Shown piece after piece: positions 52,218 through 64,000 of a stretch of DNA of 64,000 bases (the stretch's first letter is position 1; each line of letters starts with the position of its first letter). The translations under genes were made by a program, and so were the position numbers. The notes under the pieces were generated by a model. That model was not told the DNA's origin. It worked only from the letters and a program-made list of their open reading frames with translations, and did not search any database. The stretch is from Trichuris trichiura (taxonomy: Eukaryota; Nematoda; Enoplea; Trichinellida; Trichuridae): the NCBI GenBank assembly GCA_037903355.1, contig JBAJFE010000038.1, forward strand, positions 124,001 to 188,000, written 5' to 3'.

Positions 52218-55200
52218 ATGCGCTGGCCAGTGCAGGCCTTACTGACCGCTGCTGTCGCCTGCGGCACACTGTCCTTCCTGTTCACTTGCTTGTTGTTCTG
52301 GTGGCGGCAAGATCACCATAAGGAATTAAGTTTGGGTCATTTTCACTACCAGCAGCAACAGGAGCAGCAGCAACAACCGCAGAAGCATCAGCTTAGACAG
52401 CCCCGTGCCATTCAAGCAGGTCGAACACCCATTGTAGCTGTCGACAGCCTGCAGAGGCAAATCGTCCTTCCTCGACTTCTTCCCCCATCGTCCAACGGTG
52501 ACCGAAGGCTGAAGCGTTCTTCATTGCTGCCTGTTGACAGCTTTAATCGTTCAGCGAGGGTACAGGACCACTATCTGTACGCCCTGGCCGCGTTCGGAGG
52601 TACAATGCTACTCAACTTGAGCAGAATGGACGTTGATTCGCTGTTGGCACCCGGCTTTGTTGTCCAACATTTGATGACCAACTACACGTGGACCGAAGAG
52701 GAAGCCCGACCGGCCACCGAATGCATGTACTATGGTCAGGTACTGTCGGTCAGCAGCCACCCAGCCGACGTCGGCGCCGCTTTGTTGAACCTCTGCGACG
52801 GCATGGTAAGCGAAATTGACATTCGATTGTTTTCCCGCCAAATTTTTTTGGCGGGAAAATGACTACCGCTTCAGCCGGAGACGGCCGCCTGCTTGTTCGA
52901 GTTCTCCAACTTTATGATGGATCAGTTCCGCGCCGACGACCAGTTGCGCTAGCTCCCTAAGTTGTCGTTGGCGTGTAGGCGATCTGGCAAGGCTCACTTT
53001 TCTAGCGCGTCCGTCTATCTTTTCAGTACGGCACGGTGGCGTTGAACGATGACACTTATTTCTTGGAACCGCTGGAGCCGACGGGCAACTGGTCTTCTCC
53101 GGACCGACGACCTCACATTCTGTACAAAAGTGGACCAAGTACATTCCACGACCGCTCGTCGCCACCGCCGACCGTTGAGCCAAGCATAGGTAAGTCGCCC
53201 GTTGGGTACAAAAAGGAGCGCGGAGGGTGCACCTTCTTCGCCTAACGCTTAGTCCAAAGTTTTCCGCTGGCGCGAGCGGATGATTTATGCATCCGATGCG
53301 ACTGGGCAGCGTTCTTCTGCCGAGTTTTGACGGATACTATCGCTTTTATGGTCTCTGACGAGTCTAGATAGAATCTAATATAGATGAACGACTGAAATGG
53401 AAGTGTCAAAAGCAGACAGACCGGCGGACAACCGCTTTTCGGGCCCTCTCCTTAGGGAAAACTCACGTACCTATCTTACTATCTCTGCGTGTGTGTGTGT
53501 GTGTGTGCATGTATTACCATTGCTACCTTTGCTCCTTCTTATTCTTGCCATTTAGTCATTGTCGGTTTCAAGAAATTTATCTTGTCGTTCGGTCGGTCGC
53601 CTTAGGGTGAGATTTATAACTCGCTCACGCTAGCTTCCGCCGGCGCCGTTTGCGCTCATCAATTCAACCGACGTATTCTGACCGCTCCAGTTGATCACTG
53701 TTGACATGTCTTTCTTTACGCTGCTTTTCACCTGGCCGGCTGCCCTGGTCGACTTGCTTCGAATGACTCGTCCTCGGCGGCGATCATTCCAACAGCTTTG
53801 TTGACCGCCCAGGCGTGAGGGTGCTTATTAAACAACCGTTAATCGCGCTGTGACCAGACAGGGCCGCATCCAGTTGTTTACGTTGATGTTGCTGCCAGCT
53901 CGCGCGCTAGGTCATTCTTTATAACTGCCCCCTCTGTCTCTCTTTCTCTCTCTCTCTCTTGCTGTCTTTCTCTTTCTCTTAATTGCCGTCTCCTAAAGCA
54001 GCCAACCTTCCCGCCATAACGGTTACAAGCTAAGAGGCGGAGGACAGCTATTAATCCCGCTAACTCGCAGTCGCGTTGTAGGTTTCTCAAAACTTATTTG
54101 ACCCTCGGACAAAGAAATTATACGGCTTTCTCTTCCCGCTGCTCCCTTGGGCGATGCCGAAATCGTTTGCGTCCGGCCCAGCCTATTTTTCCATTGTCCA
54201 GAATGTTATTTGAGGCGGTGGAGGCTATATCAGACCCGCTGCCTGGCTCTGGTTACAATGTCCAGAATGGTGGCAGCTGATGAGCTTTCTCTTGTTCTGA
54301 CAGACGGCCTGCCGGGTTGTGAGCATTGATACATAGCCGCTGGAAAACTAGGGAGACAGGGACAAACAGATACGTTAAATCTCGCTGTTCAAATTAATCA
54401 TGCCAATTTGGTTGTTCCTGACGCGGTGAGAACTTTATCCCGCTCACCGTCACCACCATCGGTCCAGCCTTCGCTTTCTTCGTTAGCGTCTCCCTGAAGG
54501 CACTTCTTTTTTTGCCCACGGACAGGTGGCTACCTGCGAGCCTTTTTGGACCTAGCGACTGGCAGGCAGTCTTTGCTCTTCCGCAAATACAGATAGGGCA
54601 AAATCATTGTCAGTGGTGCAGTTGTGAAGAAGTACTGCCGCCAGCCGCCACCGCGGCCGGCGTAGAGGACGTAAAGAAGTAGAATAAGAAGAAGTAGAAG
54701 AAGGAGAAGAAGCGGTGCCGCTGTTGCGCGTTTGATTTCCGAGCAGCCGCTGTCAGTCGCTCACTCCTATGAAATCACAGCAAATGCCTTGTGGTCAACC
54801 GACTGTTTGCATATATAGGCGCCAGACGTCCTTGCCGGTCAACCGCCCGTTGTGACATTTTTCCTTGGTTTGATGTTCGCCGACGGTGACCACTACGGTT
54901 GTCCCGTAAAAAGGGTATGCTGCAGGCCTTCATCGCTGAGCGTATCGTGCGCGCGCGCGCGAGGATGTTTCAAAGGTTTATCGTCACGGCCGATGGGAAA
55001 GAAGCGACATCTAAGATTTGCCGTTAAGCTAAAAGCCACCGGCAATGGGCACTAGCCTTCTGTGCTGGCGCTGAGCAATCAAAAACTCGTACTGACTGAC
55101 CTCAGACTTTGCAGGGGCCGCTGGAACAGTAAATGGAAAAAGTTGCTTTGCCCTCCGCTACCATTTCGTGTCTGACAAGTGCTAGGTTACCTGGGCTATG

Positions 55201-58200
55201 GGAAAGATCTGCGTTGTGACAATTTTCTTTCCTCTCAGAGGACAGCTTCTCGCGGTCGTTAGTCTAGCGGCCCCTTGTCAGTCTAAACATGCTTCCTGTG
55301 TCAACAGACGCTTCTCTTTTTCGCTTGCCTTTTAATCTCCTTCCTCCTTTGCCTGAGCAAAATTGAGACGGAGCACCAAAGGCCATGCGAACGAAATTAT
55401 CCACCCGGTCGATTGTTGGGTAGCTGCTCGGATTCTGTGCCTATCGAGCAGCCGGGCACGTGCCACTTGAAGCTTGGCGCGCTTCGCGCCGTTGGCATAT
55501 CAGTCCATCAGAGACGTGAGCGCAGCGCGACTGCAACGTGCCGAAGCAGTTAGAGGAGCTGAAAAGAGGGAAAGAGGGAAAGAGCTGGCACGCTTTGGGA
55601 GCAGGAGACATCCAGCGGCGAACGAGGTGTTTCTTCTCTGCTTAAACAATTTACACCACCGGCCTGGCACAAAGTGGTCACCTTTTTTACATATGGTGCT
55701 CTAGCCGCCCGCGGCAATTGTGTCTGCCGTGCTAAACTTTCTGAGACGAGGGAGGCCAGAGCATCAAATTTTGCTTGTCTTTTCCCGTTAAGCGCAACTT
55801 AAAATCCGTATAAGCGACTCTTGATGGTCCTAAGGCTTCGTTGACCCTCAACAGGAAGGAAGCAGTCTTTGTAAATGACAAAAGCGCAGGTGACTACTGA
55901 TCGCCAAAGTCCCGCACACCTTAGCTTCGTAGCTGAAGAAGGAAGTTCGATCGTTATCACTTGTCCATCAGTCCCGTTTGGCATAGCTTCACTGATAATA
56001 AATGTTTCAATTCTGCCCAAAGCTCAGTGGCTTCCAAAACCTATCAACCCATTTCCAGTTTATCGCTAGTACGATCCAAAATCGCTGCGGCAATCAAGGA
56101 TTCTGATGCAACTGCTTTTTGCAACCACCAGTGTGGAGCTCTCCTAAAATCATTCGGAGCAATGCAAACTGGTCTGTAAACATTAAACTGTTAGACCCGT
56201 AATGCTTTTCCTGCCTGGATGGAACTGCCCTGAGCATTCAAAACAATGTAAAACTTGATAGATCGTTGCAGCGAACGTGTAGGAAATACTTGCGTTTCTT
56301 TTAATAAAAGAATATTCGTTCCCAGAGAAAGCTGACATCGATGGTCGCGCTAACGCGACGGACAACGAACTCAAGAACAAAAGCGCTTGGTCAAATCGTC
56401 GCAAGCGCTCCTATTCAAGGGAATACTTCGTTGAGTTGCTCGTCGTCACGGACACTCGCATGAGGCACTATCATAGACACAATCTAGAGAATTACGTGCT
56501 TACGTTGCTGTCGATAGTAAGCGTTCTGCAGCTTTCAATTGTTCACCCAAGAGGGTTCGTCTTCATTCTCCCCTAGGTAGCCACCGTGTTCAGGCATCCC
56601 AGCTTGGAGGCGTCTCTCAGCATTCATTTGGTCAAATTGCTCATTGTCGACTATGAGAATGTTAGTGACGCAAGTGGTGCTTGTACTTCGTTGCCTCGAC
56701 TATGTTCTCCTAATGAATAGGCTGGCCCTCGGATCAACGACAATGCCCAGCAAACATTGCGAGAATTCTGCCGTTGGCAGCATTCTATCAACGATCCGGA
56801 CGACGAAAGTGCCAACCACCATGACGTTGCCGTATTACTGACGAGGTTGTCCCATGGAGCCCAAGTTTTATTTTGCATGATCATTTGGTTTTTTTGTAGG
56901 CACGATATTTGCCGCCTGCCGGGAAAATGCGACACATTGGGTGAGCGATCTCATTGCATTGCGATCTCATACAGGATAATCCTCATCTTCCAGGGCTGGC
57001 CGAATTAGGAACAATGTGTGACCCGTTCAGGAGTTGCGCCATTATCGAGGACAATGGGCTCAGTGCCGCCTTCACGATTGCACACGAACTGGGTCATATG
57101 TAAAAGAAAGGATTTTTCTCCCACCCAATATTCCGCAACACTTTGTGCTTCAGTTTTAATGTACCTCACGACGATGAGAAGAAGTGTGCTCAATACATGA
57201 CGTTAAACAAGGACAACTACCATATCATGGCACCAACATTGGAGTTCAATACGCACCCATGGTCGTGGTCCCCTTGCTCGACGGCTATGTTGAGCAAGTT
57301 TTTGGGGTGAGTTTTGAATGGCTTAACAGTGCACTTTTTCGCTTAGCTTCAAGTTCGAATTGACGCTTGCTTGTAGTAGCGAGATGGCCCATTGTATGTT
57401 GGACAAACCCGTCGAGCAGAAGTACAGTGCAATGCTGACGGCAAACCCAGCACCTGGCTTATCCTTTGACGCCAATCAGCAGTGCCAGTTTGTCTTTGGG
57501 CCTACGTCTAGCTTATGCCCGTATATGCCAACGTGCAAGCGTCTCTGGTGCACTACGCCCTATGGTCACGGTTATCCATCCGGTTGTCGTACTCAGCATA
57601 TGCCATGGGCGGACGGTACGCCTTGCGGTAGCAACAGGGTAATGAATGCCTATTGAATGCCCAGGGATGTCTGACCAAATTTACTTGCAGTGGTGCTACC
57701 GAGGCGACTGCGTTGGAATTGCTCCGGCGCACATGCTGGCAGTCGATGGGGCCTGGGGAGAATGGAAATCTTGGAGCGAATGTTCCAGAACCTGCGGAGG
57801 GGGCGTTAAAAAGGCTACTCGAGAATGTGACAATCCAAGGTTAGGCGTCTGAAGAATTCGCGTGGCAAAATTGTCAAACCCACTTTTAAATGCCTTTCAG
57901 ACCCTCCAATGGTGGCAAGTACTGCGTGGGCGAGCGGGTCCGTCATCGCTCTTGCAACATCAAGGTAGGAGGCGGAAAAGGGTTTTTGCCAACGTTGAGG
58001 CTGGCTCTGTTGGCGATTCACGTATGCGTTGACCCATTTTTTGCTGCTTAAAAGAAAAATTACCCCCTTCTCGTATGGCTGTTGCCTTGGCAGGACGGAT
58101 GTTGAATTCTCTGGGCAGGTATCGATCAAACGGCGCCGTCTAATATTAGGTTTTGGCCTGCCCACTCTGATCGACTATCAGCTGAACTTGTACACGTGCG

Positions 58201-61200
58201 CTGAGGGTCGCAACCTTGGCAAAAAAGCAGCTCTCTCCGCTACGCGTTACCACAGACGGATGTTGAAAAGTATTATCGTTAGAAAAAAAACTAACCCGCC
58301 ATGAAAACGCCGGATATGAAGGGGAGACTGGCAAATGTAACAATGTGATGAAGAAGGATCAATGGAGGACTCTATACGCTTTTTCATATTAACTTCTCTG
58401 CCTGCTTCCTCGTCTTGATAGATCTGTTCATTTCCCAAGGCGCTATGATATGTCATTTTTTCTTGTTGCTTGTCCCCTGCTCTGGCCCCAACAGCAGTCA
58501 GCAATTCTTTATTAAGCTTCCTGTTGGAAACTCACCTACATGTTTGTAGCCTGATGACCACTCAGCTTTGACCATGACTGCTTAATTTATATTATTGCAA
58601 CAAGTTTTCAAGTTTTGCTTAATCTTCAGGGCTTAACTTTCTCTTCTAGCGTAATTCCTTGAGATTGGTTTTTTTTAAAGTGTCAACTTGGCCTCACGGT
58701 TCCTCAACGAGAGCCGCAGTGCTGAAAAGCAGCAACTTTGTCACGTTTAAAATCAGCCAAAACTGACAAAGCGCAGGTTGCCTTTTAAGGTGCTTATTAT
58801 CGTTCTAATGTTTCACTAAGCGGCGGCGGGTTGGCTTAGAACTCTTACGAACAACACGTTTGAATATACTCGTTTTTGGTCTGTACCTCCGGGCAAAGGG
58901 CGAATAGATTGGCAAATGACTTTGCATGCATTCGCATTAAGGGAATTTCCTTCTTCTAGGATTGTCCAATCGATTCCGTCGGTTTTCGCGAACTGCAGTG
59001 TGCTGAATTCAACGGTAAGCCTGTGGGAATTTATGGAATCTCGTCGGACGTCCGGTGGGTTCCGAAGTACAACGGAGGTAGGCCAGCTTAAAACTTTCCA
59101 TCAATTCCGCAAGCTCAATTTTTTTTACCAGTGAACACTGCCAATCGATGCAAACTATACTGCCGAATTGTGGGCACTGCCGCGTTCTATCTGCTCAAAG
59201 ATAAGGTGGTTGACGGTACGCCATGCGGGCGCTATACGGAGGATATTTGTGTTGACGGAACTTGTCGGGTAGGTAAAATAGCCTGCAGCGACTTTGTTTC
59301 TTCATTCCGGCACGCTACAAATTTACGTACTTCACCAGCCTACCGGTGCCCTAATTACGTTCTCACGTTGGTACGTTGGTATCATTCACCTTTGCAAACC
59401 AACTTTCCCTTGGGGGAGGGGACATTTTCGCAAGTATTTTGAATGGAATTTACGGCGTTTCAGAGTATCATTAACGCTCGTAGTGAAACGCACGCTTATG
59501 TGAATGGCCTTTCCGTCGTTGCCATCAACTGGCTAATATACCTGTTAGGATTGTTTTTCCTGCCTTCATTCCGTTCACTCTTAGCGAACGGCTCATTTGT
59601 AATTGCGCGTTTATTCGTTGTTGTCCCGATAATTACATTATCTTGAAGTTTTGGAGCCGTTGCGCACGTCCACATATGTGTCCATTAGTAAGGAAGGGTG
59701 TAAAATTCGTTCGTCTATTTCTCGAGCCGTATCTGTCAAATGCTGCATCCGTTTTTGCTCGAGTTTTTCCGTCGGGCGACCAACACTGTTATCCTGGTTG
59801 CTTTTGAGCGCGCTATGCCACTTGGATGGACGCCACGTGTTGGTTTCTTTCCAGAATTGCAGATTATTCTTAGGCCTGACCGAAATATCACAGAGCATCT
59901 TTTCGGGTAAAAAGAGCTTTTCTACTGCCGTTCTTTTGGGATTGCTGCAATTGGTATTCGCTTGCCGTCCATTTCTGCATTGGAAAAAATGCGGCTCGAG
60001 CCAGACGCGATTAATCCCTGCCTTGCCCGCGGCCACCAGCAATTTGCCGTTCATCGCCAGTCTTTTTCCTTTTCTGCGCTTATAGTCTGATTTGTCACTT
60101 CTATGATGATAACGCAGAATAATTTTTAAAAATTGTATATTCTTTCTTTTTCAGAAGGCTGGATGCGATAACAGATTGGGATCTGATTTGAAACGTGACG
60201 ACTGCGGTATATGCGGAGGCGACGGGACCTCATGCGCGAAAGTATCCGGAGCTTACAACGAGATACATGTTTATGGTAAGGGAACTAAAAGACCACCTTC
60301 AGACGAGTCGTCATTTTGCCTTGACGACTATCGACGTGCTGAAGCGTATGAGCGACGTTCTGCCAACGGCCGTTGATCGATTGGAGTAATCAGGCCAAAG
60401 GCGTGTTTCCTCCGCTCGTTTTTTGGAGCACCTAACAAAACAGTCATTTCTTTCGCTCGCGTACTGCCTAACGGGTGTCCTGTCCCGCTCAGGCGCAGCT
60501 GCTGAAGTCATTATTGTCAGTCACTGCGCCTTGAGCGCGCTTTTCGCTCCAAAGAGCCCAGTTTTTGAGCAGACCGGCTGAAAATTGTAAATTTTGATGA
60601 AAAGTCAATTGGCACCAGGCTATTTTTGACCTACTTGTTGAAGCTCCATGGCAAGCAGCCGTTGGAAAGACATAAAAACGCTTAGGTTTAACAAGTTGTA
60701 CCTGAAAATCGTACAGAAAGCTTAATCTCAAATTATTGGCGCGCTATACTCTACATTCTTTTCTTGTCTACCGTAATTTCTAAATGTAAGTTCGTTTTGC
60801 AGGCTACAATTTTGTAACAAAACTGCCAGTCGGTGCTAGCAACATTGACATTCAGCAGGTCGCTTGGAATGGCAAGAAGGAGGATGACAACTACTTAGGT
60901 GAGTTATTGCGCACTCGGTTTTAAAAACTTTGTTACGCTGCGCATGCGAGTTTGCTTCCGTTCAATGCTGAGACAAATTTGTCACCGACCGTTGAACAAC
61001 AGTTGTTCAAATTGATCATTTGTAGCGCTGCAAAATTCGAAAGGAGAATTCATACTCAACGGGCACTTCCAAGTGAGCGTATACAGCCAAGAGATAGCTG
61101 TTTTGGGTTCAGTGATTGAGTACAGCGGTTCAGACAGCTTCATAGAGCGTCTCAACTCTTCTCGTCCAATTATGGAAGAACTTTTCTTGCATGTAAGTAC

Positions 61201-64000
61201 CCGTTGCGCTTTTGCCCTGCTGCCAATGCGCAAAATGGTATCAAACAAATGTAACTTGTTTCGTGCAGAAATAATATCAAGTTTTTTAAACTCTAAACCA
61301 TTAATGTTTAGTTGCTTCTTGAACTATTAATTGAAGTCGCTAAAACTGCCCGTTATGGTTTCAGGTTCTAAGCGTCGGCGGCTTGAACATGCCTGACGTT
61401 CGTTACAATTATTCAATTCCGAAAACGCCAGTACACTCCTACATTGCGCCAAGTGAATATGCCTGGCGAAACACGGAAGAATGGACAGACTGTAATCGTA
61501 TTTGCCAAGGTATCTTAGCCTGGGACGCAGCGTAGGTCGGAACAGCAGTACTTATTAGTGCGATTTTCAGGATCACAGGATGTTAAAACGGAATGCATAG
61601 AAATTGAAGAAGAACAAGTAGTAGACGATCGTTACTGCGAGAGCTTTAAACGTCCAGACCGAATGACTCGTGCATGCAATTTGCACTGCCAGACGAGGTA
61701 CACTTTTTCGCAGAAATCCTTCTTTTGTTTCTGTATGACACCGTAAATTGATTTATCTCAGCAAAATTGTAAACATTTTGATCTTGCTTAGCCAATCAGA
61801 CTTTGGCGCAGTTATTCATGCCTGCAGTAGTTACTGGCTTAAACTCTTTTTTGATGTATTCTTGGTTTAGTGCAGTAAGAACAAGCCTAAAGGAAACTTA
61901 TGAAGTGGCTTTTGTCTTTATCAGAATTTCGAGGCTACAGTTTTCTCTTAGCAATCATTGACCAATAGGCGTCTGGTAGGAAAAGTAGCGACTTGAAATA
62001 ATTTGTAGTTGTGCTGAGATCAGAGTATCCCAAGTGATTCTTGTCTGATGTCATATTTAATCCTGAAAATTTATCATCGCAGTAACATAGATCACTTGTT
62101 CGAACTATCGACATCTAAAAGTGGGCAGCATTTGTTACACATTCAGGTGATATTAAATTTTTAGCGACTCTTCCGATCGCTTGAATAACGTTTATTTGCT
62201 TGTGTGGTTTGCAGAGAGTTTTTTGTTTGAATTTCCACTTGATAGGTTCTCTTTCTGATGGCAATAAATTGCGTCGGAAGGCTTGTCTGTGTTTACACAA
62301 GCTGGGTTTAGGTTCGTCCAGATTAAAAGTTACGATAGTTGACTTTTTAAGTTGAATACTGCTGATTTCGTCAACTATCGATTGTCTAGCTTTAGTGCAC
62401 TTCACATTTCGACATCTCAGTCTCTCCACTGCGCATTGATACTTATTAACGTTTACGTATGGCAGCTTTAATACATTTCTTTGGTCCGTACGCGTACTGC
62501 ATCTGTTTCATTAATTCTAGCAAAAGTTGAAATGCTGCGCTCGCGGTTTGATAGTGGAACTAAATCTTTCCTTCATCCTATCAATTGCTCATCTGCCACT
62601 GCAACATAAAGGCGGTCGGGTGTTTCAAAGACGATGCCTCAATATCAGATTGATAGGAAATATTTGCCTAATGAATTGAGTCGTTGAATAAACTCTGTGC
62701 GGAGGAAGGCTTTAGACCTGTTTTTAAACAGTGAACGAAATATTGACTTCATATGTAGGAAAGAATTAATCTTTCCACTTGTTTGAAGTGTCGAGCACTT
62801 TTCGTGGTGCAAATTATTTTGGTTTCTCACTTTTATGTTAAAGATAGTTTAACGAAACGATTAAACGGCTTCCTTTAAATGAAGTTAAATTTGGTAGGTG
62901 GGAATCAACGCCGTTGTCTGACTGTTCGGTCGCTTGTGGGTCAGGGGAACAAGTGATGCAAGTCTCCTGTGTAAAGTTTTCGTCAGAGCAGGAGAAGCAT
63001 ATTGTTGACAGTTCGCATTGCGATGACAAAGAGAAGCCACCGGCAACTAGGCAATGCTACAAGGATTGCGCTGGACGTCGTTGGGTCTACGGAGATTGGG
63101 AACAAGTGAGTATTATCGCGTCACTATGAAAGTCTTTGAAAAATGTGTAGTTTATTCCTGTTTTTTCAGTGTTCTGTATCGTGCGGTGGCGGTATACAAC
63201 AGCGTCAGGCATCTTGCGTCGATTCGAACAATAACATAATCGACGTACGTTACTGTGAAAATGTTATTAATGATATTGCTGAGCAACCTTGCAACAATGT
63301 ACCGTGCCCAGCATGGTCTTATGGTGACTGGGGAGAAGTACAAGCCACGTAAGTGATGGCGGAAAGTTCTCAATGTTAGCGTGATTGTAGTGCTCTGCTT
63401 CTTGCGATGGCGGCGTTCAGGTGCGTTTGGCCGTTTGCACAGATATTGCCGGCAGAGAGGTGGACGCAAGTTTTTGCGACTCTGCTTCCCTTCTTGTTCA
63501 GCAGAAATGCAACGAGCATATGTGCACTCAGTGGATGTACGGTCCGTGGTCGGATGTAAGGAAAATTGCTTTGGTGTCACGTTGTCTGCTTTTGTGCATT
63601 TTCATATTTCCAGTGTTCGAAAACCTGTGGTGACGGCATATCGACCCGAGACGCATGGTGCGTTGACAGCAAAGGTACCAAATTGGACGACAGTAACTGT
63701 TCTGAGGAAAAGAAGGTTGCCTCTCAAGTTTGCCGGCATCTTTCTGCTTGCCCCCAATGGAAGCTTGGTGAATGGTCGTCTGTATGCTTTGGCTGACTGA
63801 AAACCCCTTATCCTCGTAAAATTCCACCCGTTTCTTCTTAGTGTTCTCGTACTTGCCTGGACGGCTGGAAAACTCGTCGTATACAATGCGTCGATGGGAA
63901 CGACGAAGAGTTAGATCCAAAATACTGTACTGATCCGAAGCAGGCGCGTCCTCCAACTCACCAGCCTTGTAATCTTGGCCCTTGCCCATTCTGGAGAAAG
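52218..64000 (+). CDS. gon-1-like: ADAMTS metalloprotease, ADAMTS9/20 (GON-1) type, 5' part
   Basis: Secreted zinc protease of the extracellular matrix. Exons: 52218-52805, 53027-53189, 56326-56516, 56577-56660, 56721-56845, 56900-56940, 56994-57099, 57154-57306, 57377-57638, 57691-57839, 57901-57964, 58960-59077, 59132-59268, 60155-60275, 60803-60898, 61026-61192, 61365-61509, 61571-61697, 62898-63105, 63170-63337, 63391-63555, 63614-63781, 63842 to the edge; all phases agree, 1235 codons so far. The N-terminus is a signal sequence or anchor ([16 protein letters not shown]), then a poly-Gln stretch and a prodomain with a furin site NRRKR at about residue 278. The catalytic site is HELGHIFNVPH (about 428) with Met-turn HIMAP. 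Disintegrin-like, central TSP1 ([14 protein letters not shown]), Cys-rich and spacer regions follow, then six more TSP1 repeats. The C-terminus lies beyond the window. A GON domain cannot be checked, so ADAMTS9/20 versus another multi-TSP ADAMTS is inference. Confidence 0.9.
53488..53508. repeat. TG microsatellite
   Basis: About ten GT units. Confidence 0.9.
53929..53980. repeat. CT-rich simple repeat
   Basis: CTCTGTCTCTCTTTCTCTCT and similar, complementary in type to the GA tract at 51368-51420. Confidence 0.85.
54948..54961. repeat. CG dinucleotide run
   Basis: CGTGCGCGCGCGCGCG-type alternating run, unusual in this background. Confidence 0.7.
57965..58959 (+). other. Intron of the ADAMTS gene
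   Basis: No exon recognised. The flanking exons (CNIK and DCPIDSVGF) join without a gap compared with family members. Confidence 0.6.
59269..60154 (+). other. Intron of the ADAMTS gene
   Basis: Nothing recognised. Open stretches on both strands look fortuitous. Confidence 0.6.
61698..62897 (+). other. Intron of the ADAMTS gene
   Basis: Nothing recognised. It lies between the first and second C-terminal TSP1 repeats. Confidence 0.6.

Larger units (their letters stand above)
53190..56325 (+). other. 3.1 kb intron 2 of the ADAMTS gene
   Basis: It contains TG (53488-53508), CT (53929-53980) and CG (54948-54961) simple repeats, a GAA-type run at about 54675-54710, and a TATA-like GCATATATAGGCGCC at 54808-54822. 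No coding exon recognised. Confidence 0.6.

Overview
The window is animal nuclear DNA. All nine recognisable genes are intron-rich and protein-coding, and the introns are mostly very short (about 44-60 bp) with a minority of kilobase size. Many 5' splice sites depart from GTRAGT. Together with the gene families present (a divergent TTBK-type kinase, a gon-1-like ADAMTS, CCR4, an Ac45-like V-ATPase subunit), this suggests a nematode, possibly a clade I (whipworm-like) species. The species call is inference. The gene identities rest on exon chains that keep one reading frame through every splice junction.

Layout, left to right. 1-2350: decayed Penelope-like retroelement. 3131-4701 (-): ankyrin region of a KIDINS220/ARMS-like protein in which most exons are exactly one 33-residue repeat. 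5118-6267 (+): tafazzin. 7068-21385 (+): CTU1 (tRNA 2-thiolation), split by one 13.2 kb intron that holds a DNA-transposon MITE, an internally deleted Ty3/gypsy element, a hAT MITE with perfect target duplications, and other repeats. 21529-27293 (+): bifunctional 6-phosphofructo-2-kinase/fructose-2,6-bisphosphatase, starting only 143 bp after the CTU1 stop. Its largest intron holds a palindromic element with a hammerhead-ribozyme-like core. 28702-31364 (+): CNOT6/CCR4 deadenylase. 34347-37786 (-): MCM2. 39049-40259 (-): TTBK/CK1-type kinase. About 40919-48201 (+): ATP6AP1 (V-ATPase accessory subunit Ac45). 52218 to the right edge (+): an ADAMTS metalloprotease of the ADAMTS9/20 (gon-1) type with at least seven thrombospondin repeats, cut by the window end.

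The genes are unrelated housekeeping and extracellular-matrix functions, so this is an ordinary chromosomal neighbourhood. Two gene pairs are divergent (KIDINS220/tafazzin and kinase/ATP6AP1) and may share promoters. CNOT6 and MCM2 converge. CTU1 and PFKFB sit close enough, with an acceptor-like site before the second start codon, to be an operon candidate. The unusual content is mostly in the mobile-element layer: the hammerhead-like palindrome at 25345-25504 and its diverged relative at 11382-11526, and several long hairpins.
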